In this document: piece after piece, positions 32,288-41,252 of the stretch
How the letters are laid out: each line of letters starts with the position of its first letter
Numbering within the stretch: the first letter of the stretch is position 1
Source: an uncultured Clostridia bacterium
GTDB taxonomy: Bacteria > Bacillota > Clostridia > UBA1381
Length of the DNA stretch: 47,498 bases
Direction of reading: 5' to 3'
Assembly (NCBI GenBank): GCA_934501535.1
Contig: CAKSUM010000021.1
Span: 1-47,498, forward strand
The notes under the pieces: model-generated
Databases searched by the model: none
The model's input: only the letters and a program-made list of their open reading frames with translations
Told to the model about the DNA's origin: nothing
Translations under genes and position numbers: made by a program

Positions 32288-33643
32288 TCAGATTTTCATA
32301 ATTCCCATAGCGTCAAGAACGGAGGAAATCAAAATCAGGATAATGCATATCGGTGCGATATAGCGGATAACAACCGTAAACAGACCCTCTGCGCTGAATT
32401 TCTGACCCTCTGCCTCTGCTTCATCGATAATGGCCTTAGGCTTGATAACATAGCCGACAAATATGCTGATAAAGAATGCTACTATCGGCATAATTACGCT
32501 GTTGCTTATGAAGTCGAAGAAAGACAGGAAGTCCATTCCTATAATCTTAATGCTGCTCCATGCGCCGTTACCGAGCGATGACGGTACGCCGAGAAGAATT
32601 GAAAGTACCACCGTCCAGAAGCATGCTGTTGCACGGCTTGTCTTGAAGTGGTCTTTGATGATTGAAACAACCGCCTCCATAAGCGAAATGGACGATGTCA
32701 GCGCTGCAAACAGTACAAGTACAAAGAACAGTGCGCCGATAACCGTGCCGCCTGCCATGCTTTCAAAAACCTTGGGCAGCGTAACGAACATAAGACCGGG
32801 GCCTTTTCCGAGAGCGGATTCATCTCCGCCGGAGAATACGAACACAGCCGGAATGATTATAAGTCCTGCGATAAACGCAATACCGGTATCAAATATCTCG
32901 ATTTGGCGTACGGACGATTCCAGATTTACGTCTTTTTTCATGTATGAGCCGTATGTTACCATAATACCCATTGCGAGCGACATAGAGTAGAACATCTGTC
33001 CCATTGCAGCAAGTACGGTTGTTATCGAGAACTTGCTGAAGTCGGGAAGAAAATAATACTTAACGCCTTCGCCTGCTCCCGGCAAACACATTGCGTAAAT
33101 CGCAATTCCGATTGAAAGCAATACGAGTATCGGCATCATAACCTTGCTGACGTTTTCAATTCCCTTTTCAACGCCCATGCAGATAACAAGCGTCGTAATT
33201 CCGAGGAAGATTGCGAACCATATCATAGGCTCGGCAGGCTGTGCAATAAAATTGCCGAAATAATCGTCGGCTACCGTCTGCATTGCGCCGCCGCTCATAA
33301 AGCTTACCATGTACTTTGTTACCCAGCCGCCTATTACGCAGTAATACGGCAGAATGATAATCGGTACGATTGATTCCAAAAATCCGATAAACGCGTATTT
33401 CTTACTGAGCTTTTTGAATGCTCCGATTGCGGATAAACCTGTTTTTCTGCCGAGCGCAATTTCAGCGGTCATCAGGGCAAAGCCGAACGTAACTGCCAAA
33501 ATCAAATATACAAGCAGGAATATTCCCCCGCCGTATTGCGCTGCAAGGTACGGAAATCTCCATATGTTTCCTAAACCTACAGCCGAGCCTGCCGCTGCGA
33601 GGACAAACCCGATTTTTCCTGTAAAACTGCTTCTTTTTTCCAT
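32288..33643 (-). CDS. Neurotransmitter:sodium symporter family transporter
   Basis: The 451-residue protein is an NSS/SNF (LeuT-fold) transporter. It begins with GFVLAAAGSAVGLGNIWRFP, the first helix with the Na+- and substrate-binding unwound site, and has about 11 membrane helices. Bacterial members import amino acids, often tryptophan, tyrosine or branched-chain, with Na+. I chose the ATG at 33643, after AGAGGGG; the frame extends 20 codons upstream without support. It follows the AEC-type carrier gene by 34 bases on the same strand, so the two are likely co-transcribed. Confidence 0.93.
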   Translation of the reverse strand: MEKRSSFTGKIGFVLAAAGSAVGLGNIWRFPYLAAQYGGGIFLLVYLILAVTFGFALMTAEIALGRKTGLSAIGAFKKLSKKYAFIGFLESIVPIIILPYYCVIGGWVTKYMVSFMSGGAMQTVADDYFGNFIAQPAEPMIWFAIFLGITTLVICMGVEKGIENVSKVMMPILVLLSIGIAIYAMCLPGAGEGVKYYFLPDFSKFSITTVLAAMGQMFYSMSLAMGIMVTYGSYMKKDVNLESSVRQIEIFDTGIAFIAGLIIIPAVFVFSGGDESALGKGPGLMFVTLPKVFESMAGGTVIGALFFVLVLFAALTSSISLMEAVVSIIKDHFKTSRATACFWTVVLSILLGVPSSLGNGAWSSIKIIGMDFLSFFDFISNSVIMPIVAFFISIFVGYVIKPKAIIDEAEAEGQKFSAEGLFTVVIRYIAPICIILILISSVLDAMGIMKI

Positions 33644-33677
33644 AAAAAATACCCCTCTGTAAATTTTTTTTGTTTTG

Positions 33678-34619
33678 TCACGCAACAGAGGTGATGAGCG
33701 CATACATAAGCGGTATTGTTATTACGCACAGTGTATGCGAAATCATTGCCATCGACGCACCGGCATGAGTATCGCCGCCGTATGCCGCAGGGAATACAAC
33801 CGTATTCAGCCCGAGCGGCGTTCCGAATGCAAACAGCGTCAGCACAAGCACGTCTTTATCCGCACCCATAATATACAAAACCGTAATAAACAGGAGCGGA
33901 AGTATTACCAGCCTGAGCACTGTTGCAACATATACCCTCCGGTTGCAAAGCAATGACCGAAATTCATAGCCGCCGATTACAAAACCGGTAAGCAGCATGG
34001 CAAGCGGCGCCATGCACGCGGCAAGCTTTGAAATTGCCGATGCGATAAAATCCGGCATATGACCGTCTGCGCCCGAAAGCCCCAGTATTACTCCGATTAT
34101 AATTGAAATAAATATCGGATTAATAAGGCGCGAAAGTACACCTGCATTGTTTTTGCTTTTCGGAATAAGTATAATCATGCCCCACGTATAGACCGCAGCA
34201 TTAAGCGGCAGAATGTAGAGCATATACCTGTAAAGCGCGTCATCGCCGAGAATAACCGGAACTATCGCATTCCCCATAAACGAAAAATTGGCAAAAGTGA
34301 GCGCATATTTATAAATGTTCCTTAAATATTCGTCCTTTGCAAATACTCCCGAAAGCGGAAAAGCGATAATTAAAGCAACAAAAAGTACAAAGGTGCAGTA
34401 CAATATCATCCGATATTCCTCCATAAGCGATTTTACCGTACAATATTTCATGAAGGTGTTGATAATAAGCGCCGGAACTATCACACAGTTCTCCAGCCTT
34501 GAGAGCACAACGGCGGTATTATCGGGTACTGCTTTGCATTTTTTGAGAATAAATCCTATGACAATGTATGTGAACATCACCAACATGGGTGACAGCGTTG
34601 CGTTAAAGACAGCGAACAT
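33678..34619 (-). CDS. AEC-family (auxin efflux carrier type) transporter
   Basis: The 313-residue protein has about ten hydrophobic helices in two blocks of five with a central loop. It shows family-like features such as FMGNAIVPVILGDDALY in the fourth to fifth helix and FGTPLGLNTVVFPAAYGGD near the end. Bacterial members move malate, malonate and other dicarboxylates or amino acids. A dicarboxylate role would fit an organism making succinate or malate, but nothing in the sequence proves it. It is the first gene of a minus-strand pair with the sodium symporter. Confidence 0.88.
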   Translation of the reverse strand: MFAVFNATLSPMLVMFTYIVIGFILKKCKAVPDNTAVVLSRLENCVIVPALIINTFMKYCTVKSLMEEYRMILYCTFVLFVALIIAFPLSGVFAKDEYLRNIYKYALTFANFSFMGNAIVPVILGDDALYRYMLYILPLNAAVYTWGMIILIPKSKNNAGVLSRLINPIFISIIIGVILGLSGADGHMPDFIASAISKLAACMAPLAMLLTGFVIGGYEFRSLLCNRRVYVATVLRLVILPLLFITVLYIMGADKDVLVLTLFAFGTPLGLNTVVFPAAYGGDTHAGASMAMISHTLCVITIPLMYALITSVA

Positions 34620-34712
34620 AATAAACTTTTCCTTTCTGTTTTTATTATCTTTGCCAAATATTTCGGAAATAAACTTATTTTTTGTCCAATGTCTTTAGTT
34701 CATGACTTGTAG

Positions 34713-34741
34713 ATTATAGCATAATTTTAGACAAAAGTAAA
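34713..34741 (-). promoter_or_regulatory. Minus-strand promoter for the AEC carrier gene
   Basis: On the minus strand TTTACT and TATAAT are 17 bases apart, and the minus-ten is extended (TGCTATAAT). It reads towards 34619. Confidence 0.65.
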
Positions 34742-34840
34742 TATTTTACCGACAATTTTGTGCAATTTTATGAAAATGTCCTAAAATCAGTCAATTTTAC
34801 TCTAATGTACGGGAAACGAACAGAATGATTTTTCTGTCTG

Positions 34841-34869
34841 TTGCGTGCGGAGGGAAATTTTTGTATACT
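34841..34869 (+). promoter_or_regulatory. Promoter of the V-type ATPase operon
   Basis: TTGCGT (34841-34846) and TATACT (34864-34869) with 17-base spacing; the first gene starts 64 bases further on. Confidence 0.65.
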
Positions 34870-34933
34870 GAATAAAAATATACATAATTTCCCGAATAAG
34901 GTGAAAAAATGTATACAAAAAGGAGTGAAACCA

Positions 34934-35245
34934 ATGCCGAAGGAAAGTCTTGACAGAATAAAAGCTGCGGAGGAGCAGGTACGAAAAAATATATCCGCTG
35001 CCGAAGACGCGGCACGCACCGCGGCAGAACGGGCGGAACATTCCATCAGAAAAGAGCGTGCGGCTTTTGCGGAGCAGCTTGGGGAGGAGCGGAAAAGGCG
35101 CATGGGAGAAACTGAAGCCAATCTTGCGCGCCTTAACGGCGAGGCGGAGAAAGAGGCACAAATGCTGTATAATTCCGTCTATGAAAGCTACGAACCCGGT
35201 ATAAGGGAGGCGGCGGAAAAAATCGCGGCAGCCGTTTTGAAATGA
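34934..35245 (+). CDS. ntpF: V-type ATPase peripheral-stalk subunit G/H
   Basis: The 103-residue protein is almost entirely charged helix (KAAEEQVRKNISAAEDAART and onward), the pattern of the short coiled-coil stalk subunit that pairs with subunit E. Homologues are called NtpF in Enterococcus and AhaH in archaea. The sequence itself is weakly conserved, so the call leans on its position at the head of the operon. ATG at 34934 follows AAGGAG; upstream in-frame starts lie in the promoter. Confidence 0.85.
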   Translation: MPKESLDRIKAAEEQVRKNISAAEDAARTAAERAEHSIRKERAAFAEQLGEERKRRMGETEANLARLNGEAEKEAQMLYNSVYESYEPGIREAAEKIAAAVLK

Positions 35246-35254
35246 GGTGATAAA

Positions 35255-37192
35255 TTGGCAATCGTAAAGACACGTAAAATAACCGTATATGCACTTTCAT
35301 CACAAATAGGCGCGGTTATGGACTATCTGCAAAAGAGCGGCGCGTTTGAACCGGCAGCAGGGGCGGAGGAGTCTGAAAATGCACAGCTTCTGTCACGTTT
35401 GGACGGGGTCGTTTCAGAAACGGACGCGGCGATAGAGATTATAAAAAAGCGGTGCAATGAAAAAAAATCCCTTTTTTCGCGCCGTTCGCGTATTCCGCCG
35501 GACGCCGTAAAGCCGGACAGAAACAAAGCGCGTATGGCAAAGCATACGGCGCATGCGGCGGTAAAATGCAATGAGCAGATTAAGCGCAATATTTCCGAAA
35601 TTCAAAAGATTGACGAAAAAGCGGCGCAGCTTTCGGCGTATGCAAAATCGGATTTGCCGATTGAAAAAAACACAACCGCATATACCGAATATATGACAGG
35701 AAGCTGCAGACTTTCCCCGGACAGTCCGGAAAAGCTTGCCGCCGAGCGCGGAGTGCCCGTATACATTGAAGAATTGAACAGAACCGATGCGGAGGTAATA
35801 CTTTGGGTTTTGTATCTTAAAAGCGACAGAGAGTGTGCGGAGGAATTTTTGACGGAAATAGGATTTTCCGAGGCGGCTTATGCAGGGAAACTTACGCCAC
35901 AGCAGGAATGTGCCCGTCTTGAAGAACGAAAAAAGAAGCTGACCGAAGAAAATGACGCGCTTGAAAAAACAATTGCAGGATTTTCAAAAAATCTGAAAAT
36001 GCTGGAACTGTATCATGACAGGCTTGCCGTAAAATCGGGCAAATATCATGCTCTTGCGGAGGCGGAAAATACCGACGCGGTTTTTGCCGTTTCGGGGTAT
36101 GTGCCGGAAAATCTTGCGCCGAAGATGATGTCTGCAATCGAGAATAAATTTCTTGCGGCGGCGGAGTATGAGGAACCCGATGAGAGCGAGGAAATCCCGG
36201 TAGCGTTTTCCAACAACGCATTTGCGTCGCCTGTGGAGGAAATCACGGCAAGCTACGCGATGCCGTCGGCGGACGATATTGACCCCAATCCGATTATGGC
36301 GGTTTTTTATTACTGGTTTTTCGGAATGATGTTTTCCGACGCAGGGTACGGAATTTTGATGATGATTGTTTGCGGAATACTCGGTTTTTCGCAAATTCTT
36401 GAAAGCGATAAACGAAGAATGTTTAAAATGTTCTTTTTCTGCGGCGTTTCGACCACCGTTTGGGGCATACTTTACGGCAGCTTTTTCGGTGACCTGATAG
36501 GCACCGTGTCATCGGTGTTCGGGAGCGGAGATGTCAGCTTTAAACCGATTTTGATTGACCCGGTAAATCAGGCGCTTCAGCTTTTGATAATTTCGGTGAT
36601 ATTCGGAATGATACACATTCTGACAGCGCTCGGAATAAGGTTTTATATTTTATGGCGCAAGGGAAACAAAAAGGACGCGGTTTTTGATATAGGTTTCTGG
36701 ATACTTGTGCTGACGGGGCTGAGCGCATATGCAGCCGGAATGGGACTGAACATTGACGGTGTAAAAAATATCGGTGCATGGGCAGCTGTTGCCGGTGCGG
36801 CAGGACTTGTACTGACGGGCGGACGCGATAAGAAAAATCCGGTGATGAGGCTGCTGTCCGGAATAATGAGCCTGTATGACATAACGGGATATGTCGGCGA
36901 TATTCTGTCATATTCAAGGCTTATGGCGCTCGGTCTTGCAACCGGCGTTATTGCGTCGGTGGTGAATGTGCTTGCGTCACTCGGCGGAAATTCCGTGATG
37001 GGCGCAGTGATTTTTGTTGTTATTTCGCTTGTCGGACATGCGATAAATTTCTCAATAAATATGCTTGGCGCATATGTTCATACGAACAGACTTCAGTATG
37101 TGGAATTTTATCAGAAATTCTACGAGGGCGGCGGCAGACGTTTTCGTCCGCTTAAGCCGGAAACAAAATACTTTGATTTTTCGGATAATTGA
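35255..37192 (+). CDS. ntpI: V-type ATPase membrane subunit I (a-type stator)
   Basis: The 645-residue protein has a large cytoplasmic N-terminal half (about 1-330, with coiled coil) that joins the stalks. A membrane half with seven or eight helices starts near PNPIMAVFYYWFFGMMFSDAGYG-type sequence (about 348). The conserved region near ILSYSRLMALGLATGVIA (about 550) contains the Arg that exchanges ions with the rotor ring. The start is TTG at 35255 after GAGGTGAT. Length is normal for the family. Confidence 0.93.
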   Translation: MAIVKTRKITVYALSSQIGAVMDYLQKSGAFEPAAGAEESENAQLLSRLDGVVSETDAAIEIIKKRCNEKKSLFSRRSRIPPDAVKPDRNKARMAKHTAHAAVKCNEQIKRNISEIQKIDEKAAQLSAYAKSDLPIEKNTTAYTEYMTGSCRLSPDSPEKLAAERGVPVYIEELNRTDAEVILWVLYLKSDRECAEEFLTEIGFSEAAYAGKLTPQQECARLEERKKKLTEENDALEKTIAGFSKNLKMLELYHDRLAVKSGKYHALAEAENTDAVFAVSGYVPENLAPKMMSAIENKFLAAAEYEEPDESEEIPVAFSNNAFASPVEEITASYAMPSADDIDPNPIMAVFYYWFFGMMFSDAGYGILMMIVCGILGFSQILESDKRRMFKMFFFCGVSTTVWGILYGSFFGDLIGTVSSVFGSGDVSFKPILIDPVNQALQLLIISVIFGMIHILTALGIRFYILWRKGNKKDAVFDIGFWILVLTGLSAYAAGMGLNIDGVKNIGAWAAVAGAAGLVLTGGRDKKNPVMRLLSGIMSLYDITGYVGDILSYSRLMALGLATGVIASVVNVLASLGGNSVMGAVIFVVISLVGHAINFSINMLGAYVHTNRLQYVEFYQKFYEGGGRRFRPLKPETKYFDFSDN

Positions 37193-37206
37193 AAGGAGAG
37201 AATATA

Positions 37207-37671
37207 ATGAATTTAGGTTTATTTTTTTCAGTTTTGGGGGCAGCTTTGGCGGTAGGACTTGCAGGAATGGGTTCGTCAAAGGGCGTGGGAATTGCGTCGG
37301 AGGCGGCAAGCGCCGTTATTTCGAATGACCCGTCCAAATTCGGAAAAATGCTGGTTTTGCAGCTGCTTCCGGGAACGCAGGGACTGTACGGACTTATCAT
37401 AGCGATAATGATTATGTTAAATACCGGTATTCTCGGCGGAGAAACCGTAACCGACCTCGGAACGGGACTTGCATACTGTGCGGCGGCGCTGCCGATAGGC
37501 TTGGGCGGATATTTTTCCGGTAAAGCACAGGGACGCGTGTGCGCGGCAGGCTGCTCCCTGACGGCCAAACGCCCGGAGGAAAGCTCAAAGGCAATAGTTT
37601 CCGCGTCACTCATTGAGCTTTATGCGCTTTTGGGATTTATCATTTCATTTCTTATCGTAATAAACATTTGA
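37207..37671 (+). CDS. ntpK: V-type ATPase rotor-ring subunit K, Na+-type residues
   Basis: The 154-residue protein has four membrane helices from a duplicated hairpin, with one ion-binding Glu (E137 in LIELYALLGF). The residues that coordinate Na+ in Enterococcus hirae NtpK (Leu61, Thr64, Gln65, Gln110, Glu139) align with Leu54, Thr57, Gln58 (LLPGTQG), Gln108 (GKAQGR) and Glu137. This predicts Na+ rather than H+ translocation. The first hairpin has Gln where single-hairpin rings have Glu, as in other V-type K subunits. ATG at 37207 follows AAAGGAGAG. Confidence 0.93.
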   Translation: MNLGLFFSVLGAALAVGLAGMGSSKGVGIASEAASAVISNDPSKFGKMLVLQLLPGTQGLYGLIIAIMIMLNTGILGGETVTDLGTGLAYCAAALPIGLGGYFSGKAQGRVCAAGCSLTAKRPEESSKAIVSASLIELYALLGFIISFLIVINI

Positions 37672-37684
37672 GCGGAGGGGTAAT

Positions 37685-38251
37685 ATGGGAAACCTACAGC
37701 CGATAATCGATACAATTTTAGCGGACGGCGAAAAGAAAACGGCGGCAATTAAGGCGTCCGCCGACCTCAGAATAAGTCAGATGAGAACGGATTTTGAGAA
37801 TGAAAAAAAGCGAAACGAAGAGGAGTTTAAGGCAAAGACCGACAGCGAAACCGAGCGCATGTATTCGGCGCAGGACGCACAGCGAAAGCAGCTTTTGAAA
37901 ACCGCCAGAATGAATGCGCGTACGGCTGCCGTAAAGACTGCGATGAAAAGCGCCTGCGAGCATATTATTAATCTTGATTTGCCGGAATACAGCGATTTTC
38001 TTGCGCGGCTCTATGAGCAAATCGGGCAAACGGGAGGGGTAATATACCTCAATGAACGCGACCGCGGACGTATAGATAAAGACCTGTTCCGCGGCTCGGA
38101 AATATCGGAAAAAAGCGTGAATATTACAGGCGGCTTTATTATGGAATACGGCAAAATCAGTTATGACTGCACGGTTGAGGGGATAATTGAGGACCGCCGG
38201 AATGAGCTGTATGACATTGCCGGAAAAATTCTTGCGGAGGGCGTGTTATGA
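37685..38251 (+). CDS. ntpE: V-type ATPase peripheral-stalk subunit E
   Basis: The 188-residue protein has a long charged N-terminal helix (about 1-95) and a compact C-terminal domain with DRGRIDKDL and GGFIMEYGKISYDCTVEGII. These are the recognised E-subunit features that bind the catalytic head. It pairs with the short coiled-coil protein at the start of the operon. It ends four bases into the next gene (ATGA). Confidence 0.9.
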   Translation: MGNLQPIIDTILADGEKKTAAIKASADLRISQMRTDFENEKKRNEEEFKAKTDSETERMYSAQDAQRKQLLKTARMNARTAAVKTAMKSACEHIINLDLPEYSDFLARLYEQIGQTGGVIYLNERDRGRIDKDLFRGSEISEKSVNITGGFIMEYGKISYDCTVEGIIEDRRNELYDIAGKILAEGVL

Positions 38252-39165
38252 CAAATTATACCTATGCGGCGGCATATGTCAGAAGTCTTGAAAACGGCAT
38301 GCTGAATCAGTCGGAGCTGAGGGAACTGGCGCAGTGCCGTGACGCGCAGAGCGTAATGCAGTTACTTGAAAAAAAGGGATTTTCGGGTGATAACCTCACG
38401 GAGATGCTCGAAAATGAGCAAAAAAAGGTATGGGATACATGCATCGAACTGTGCGGAGATGACGAGCCTATGAAGGCTTTGCTTGACGAAAACGATTACT
38501 ATAACATAAAGGCGGTAATTAAGGCAGCGCTGTCCGGGAAAAATGCGGAGGAATTTATGCTTTATCCGTCGGACATAGATGCAGATGAAATTTACAGCTC
38601 GGTGAAAACGGGCGACTTTTCCGCACTTGATGAAAAAACTTCAAAAATATGCAGCAATGCGGTGCGGATTTATGCGGAATCGGGCAGCGCACAAAAGCTC
38701 GAAACGTATATTGACCGATGCAGCGGAGAAGATTTTCTTGAAAAAAGCAAATGCAGCGATTTTCTGCACGGTTATGCGGAACTTATCGTCCTGATCAAAA
38801 ATCTGCGGATTTTCCTGCGCGGAGATAAGCGCATATCGGAGGAGGCACTGATACCGTGCGCCGGCCTAGATATTGACGCCTTGAAAAACGCGTCATCAAA
38901 GCGTGACGCGCTGGAGGCTCAGGGGCTGGGAGCGGCATATGATATTTTTGACAAATCGCCGGGCGAATTTGAGCTTTTTTGCGAAAATATGATTGCCGAT
39001 TATATCGAAAAAGCGAAAACCGATTTTTTTGGCTTCGGCGCCGTGCTCGGTTATTTCGTCGGGAAACAAACGGAAATTAGGAATATACGCATAATTGCGT
39101 CGGGAATTACATTCGGTGACGGCGCGGCGGATATTTCGGAAAGGCTGGTCAGAGGATATGTATAA
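38248..39165 (+). CDS. ntpC: V-type ATPase subunit C (central-stalk socket)
   Basis: The 305-residue protein is mostly helical, in the three-fold repeated plan of the C/d subunit that docks the central stalk to the rotor ring. Typical parts are YAAAYVRSLENGMLNQSEL at the start and YFVGKQTEIRNIRIIASGI near the end, a well conserved C-subunit ending. Overlaps with both neighbours indicate translational coupling. Confidence 0.9.
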   Translation: MTNYTYAAAYVRSLENGMLNQSELRELAQCRDAQSVMQLLEKKGFSGDNLTEMLENEQKKVWDTCIELCGDDEPMKALLDENDYYNIKAVIKAALSGKNAEEFMLYPSDIDADEIYSSVKTGDFSALDEKTSKICSNAVRIYAESGSAQKLETYIDRCSGEDFLEKSKCSDFLHGYAELIVLIKNLRIFLRGDKRISEEALIPCAGLDIDALKNASSKRDALEAQGLGAAYDIFDKSPGEFELFCENMIADYIEKAKTDFFGFGAVLGYFVGKQTEIRNIRIIASGITFGDGAADISERLVRGYV

Positions 39166-39478
39166 AATTGCGGCAATCGGAGATTTTGAAAATACCGCTT
39201 ATTTCGGTGCGATAGGAGCGGAGGTGTTCTGCCCGCAGTCGCAGAAGGACGCGGTTCGGCTTGTACACAGACTGAAGGACGGAGGTCATGCCGTAATATT
39301 TATAAGCGAAAAATACTATACGAAAGAGATTGCCGAAGTATGCCGCGACGATATTATTCCGGCGGTAATTCCGCTTCCGCTTGCGGCAAATTCGGAGAAC
39401 AAGGCACGGAAAAATTTAAGCTCGCTCGTAAAACAGGCGGTCGGGTCAGATATTATTTTCGGAGAACAGGAAGGGTGA
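39158..39478 (+). CDS. ntpG: V-type ATPase subunit F (NtpG)
   Basis: The 106-residue protein has the Rossmann-like F-subunit fold: KIAAIGDFENTAYFGAIGA at the start, VIFISEKYY in the middle and IPAVIPLP near residue 70. It sits on the central stalk with subunit D. I chose the ATG at 39158, after AGAGG, inside the end of ntpC; the frame also runs further upstream. ntpA follows after four bases. Confidence 0.9.
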   Translation: MYKIAAIGDFENTAYFGAIGAEVFCPQSQKDAVRLVHRLKDGGHAVIFISEKYYTKEIAEVCRDDIIPAVIPLPLAANSENKARKNLSSLVKQAVGSDIIFGEQEG

Positions 39479-39482
39479 TTTA

Positions 39483-41252
39483 ATGGCAGAGGGAGTAATA
39501 AAAAAAATATCGGGGCCGCTGGTAATAGCGAAAAATATGGCGGACGCGAGCATGTTTGACGTGGTGCGTGTTGCCGAAGCGGGTCTTATCGGTGAGATAA
39601 TAGAAATTCACGGCGGCGACGCATCGGTACAGGTCTATGAGGAAACCTCGGGACTGGGCACGGGCGAAAAGGTTGTTTCAACGGGGGCGCCGCTCAGCGC
39701 GGAGCTTGGTCCGGGGCTTATCGGCAGCATATATGACGGTATTCAGCGTCCGCTGGACGCCATTGCGAAAAAGGTGGGAACAAATCTGCATCGCGGCGTA
39801 AGCGTGCCCGCGCTTGACCGCGAAAAGAAGTGGGAGTTTGTGCCGTGCGTAAAGGACGGCGATGAAGTCAGCGGCGGCGATGTTATCGGAACCGTTGCGG
39901 AAACAGACGCCGTTGTGCATAAAATTCTCGTTCCGCCGAATATGTCGGGCAGAATTTTGAAAATCAGCGGCGGAATGTACACTGTAACCGACGCGGTGTG
40001 CGAGCTGGACACCGAAAACGGAAAAAAGCCGCTTTATCTCATGCAGAAATGGCCGGTGCGAAAGGGCAGACCGTATGCAAAAAAACTGCCGCCGGATATT
40101 CCGCTGATTACCGGTCAGCGGGTTATAGATACTCTTTTCCCCATAGCAAAAGGGGGCGTAGGCACCGTTCCGGGTCCTTTCGGGAGCGGAAAAACGGTTG
40201 TTCAGCATCAGCTGGCGAAATGGGCGGACGCGGACATTGTTGTGTATATCGGCTGCGGCGAACGCGGCAACGAAATGACCGATGTTTTAAATGAATTTCC
40301 TGAAATCAAAGACCCGAAAACGGGAAAAACTCTTATGGAGCGAACGATTTTGATTGCCAACACGTCGGATATGCCGGTTGCGGCGCGTGAGGCGTCGATT
40401 TACACGGGAATAACCATTGCGGAATATTTTCGGGATATGGGCTATTCGGTGGTGCTGCTTGCCGACTCCACATCGCGCTGGGCAGAGGCATTGCGTGAAA
40501 TGTCGGGACGTCTTGAGGAAATGCCGGGCGAAGAAGGCTATCCGGCATATCTTGCCAGCCGTCTTGCCGGTTTTTATGAGCGTGCCGGACGAGTGGTTAC
40601 TCTCGGCTCCAATGAGGAGGGAGCGCTCAGCATTGTCGGAGCTGTTTCGCCGCAGGGCGGAGATATTTCCGAGCCGGTTACTCAGGCGACGCTGCGTATA
40701 GTCAAGGTCTTTTGGGGACTTGACTCCTCGCTTGCCTACCGCCGTCATTTTCCTGCGATAAACTGGCTCAAGAGCTATTCGCTGTATTCCGACCGTATGC
40801 AGCAGTGGTATGATGAACAAATCGGCGCGGACTGGACAGAACTCAGAAAACGTTTTATGCATCTCTTGCAGGAGGAAGCGGAGCTTGAAGAAATAGTCAG
40901 ACTTGTCGGTATGGACGCGCTTGCACCGACCGACCGTTTAAAGCTTGAGGTTGCGCGCTCGTTCCGTGAGGATTATTTGCACCAGGACGCGTTTCATGAG
41001 GTCGATACGTTTACCTCGCTGAAAAAACAGCTCATCATGATGCGGCTTATCATGCGGTTTTATGAATTGGGTGAGGCGGCGGTAAAAAACGGCGCACATG
41101 CGGAAATGCTTGCGCGTCTGGGTGAACGTGAACGCATGGGCAGGCTCAAATATGTGCCCGAGGCGGAATGTGAGAAAGAATTTGCCGATATAGAATCGTC
41201 GCTTGAGGCGAGCGTGAAAAAGATTGAAGCGGAGGTGACGGATAATGCCTAA
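39483..41252 (+). CDS. ntpA: V-type ATPase catalytic subunit A
   Basis: The 589-residue protein has the A-subunit order: beta-barrel start, the extra non-homologous insert (about 110-190), the P-loop GPFGSGKTVVQH (about 232-243), and the conserved GERGNEMTDVL and LLADSTSRWAEALREMSGRL stretches. It hydrolyses or makes ATP at the A-B interfaces. Everything expected is intact. The next gene starts eight bases before its end. Confidence 0.97.
   Translation: MAEGVIKKISGPLVIAKNMADASMFDVVRVAEAGLIGEIIEIHGGDASVQVYEETSGLGTGEKVVSTGAPLSAELGPGLIGSIYDGIQRPLDAIAKKVGTNLHRGVSVPALDREKKWEFVPCVKDGDEVSGGDVIGTVAETDAVVHKILVPPNMSGRILKISGGMYTVTDAVCELDTENGKKPLYLMQKWPVRKGRPYAKKLPPDIPLITGQRVIDTLFPIAKGGVGTVPGPFGSGKTVVQHQLAKWADADIVVYIGCGERGNEMTDVLNEFPEIKDPKTGKTLMERTILIANTSDMPVAAREASIYTGITIAEYFRDMGYSVVLLADSTSRWAEALREMSGRLEEMPGEEGYPAYLASRLAGFYERAGRVVTLGSNEEGALSIVGAVSPQGGDISEPVTQATLRIVKVFWGLDSSLAYRRHFPAINWLKSYSLYSDRMQQWYDEQIGADWTELRKRFMHLLQEEAELEEIVRLVGMDALAPTDRLKLEVARSFREDYLHQDAFHEVDTFTSLKKQLIMMRLIMRFYELGEAAVKNGAHAEMLARLGERERMGRLKYVPEAECEKEFADIESSLEASVKKIEAEVTDNA

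Larger units (their letters stand above)
34620..34933. other. Divergent regulatory gap between AEC carrier and V-ATPase operon
   Basis: No gene is seen in these 314 bases. They hold an extended minus-ten promoter for the AEC gene (34713-34741) and a promoter for the ATPase operon (34841-34869). The stretch between is AT-rich without clear repeats. Confidence 0.6.
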
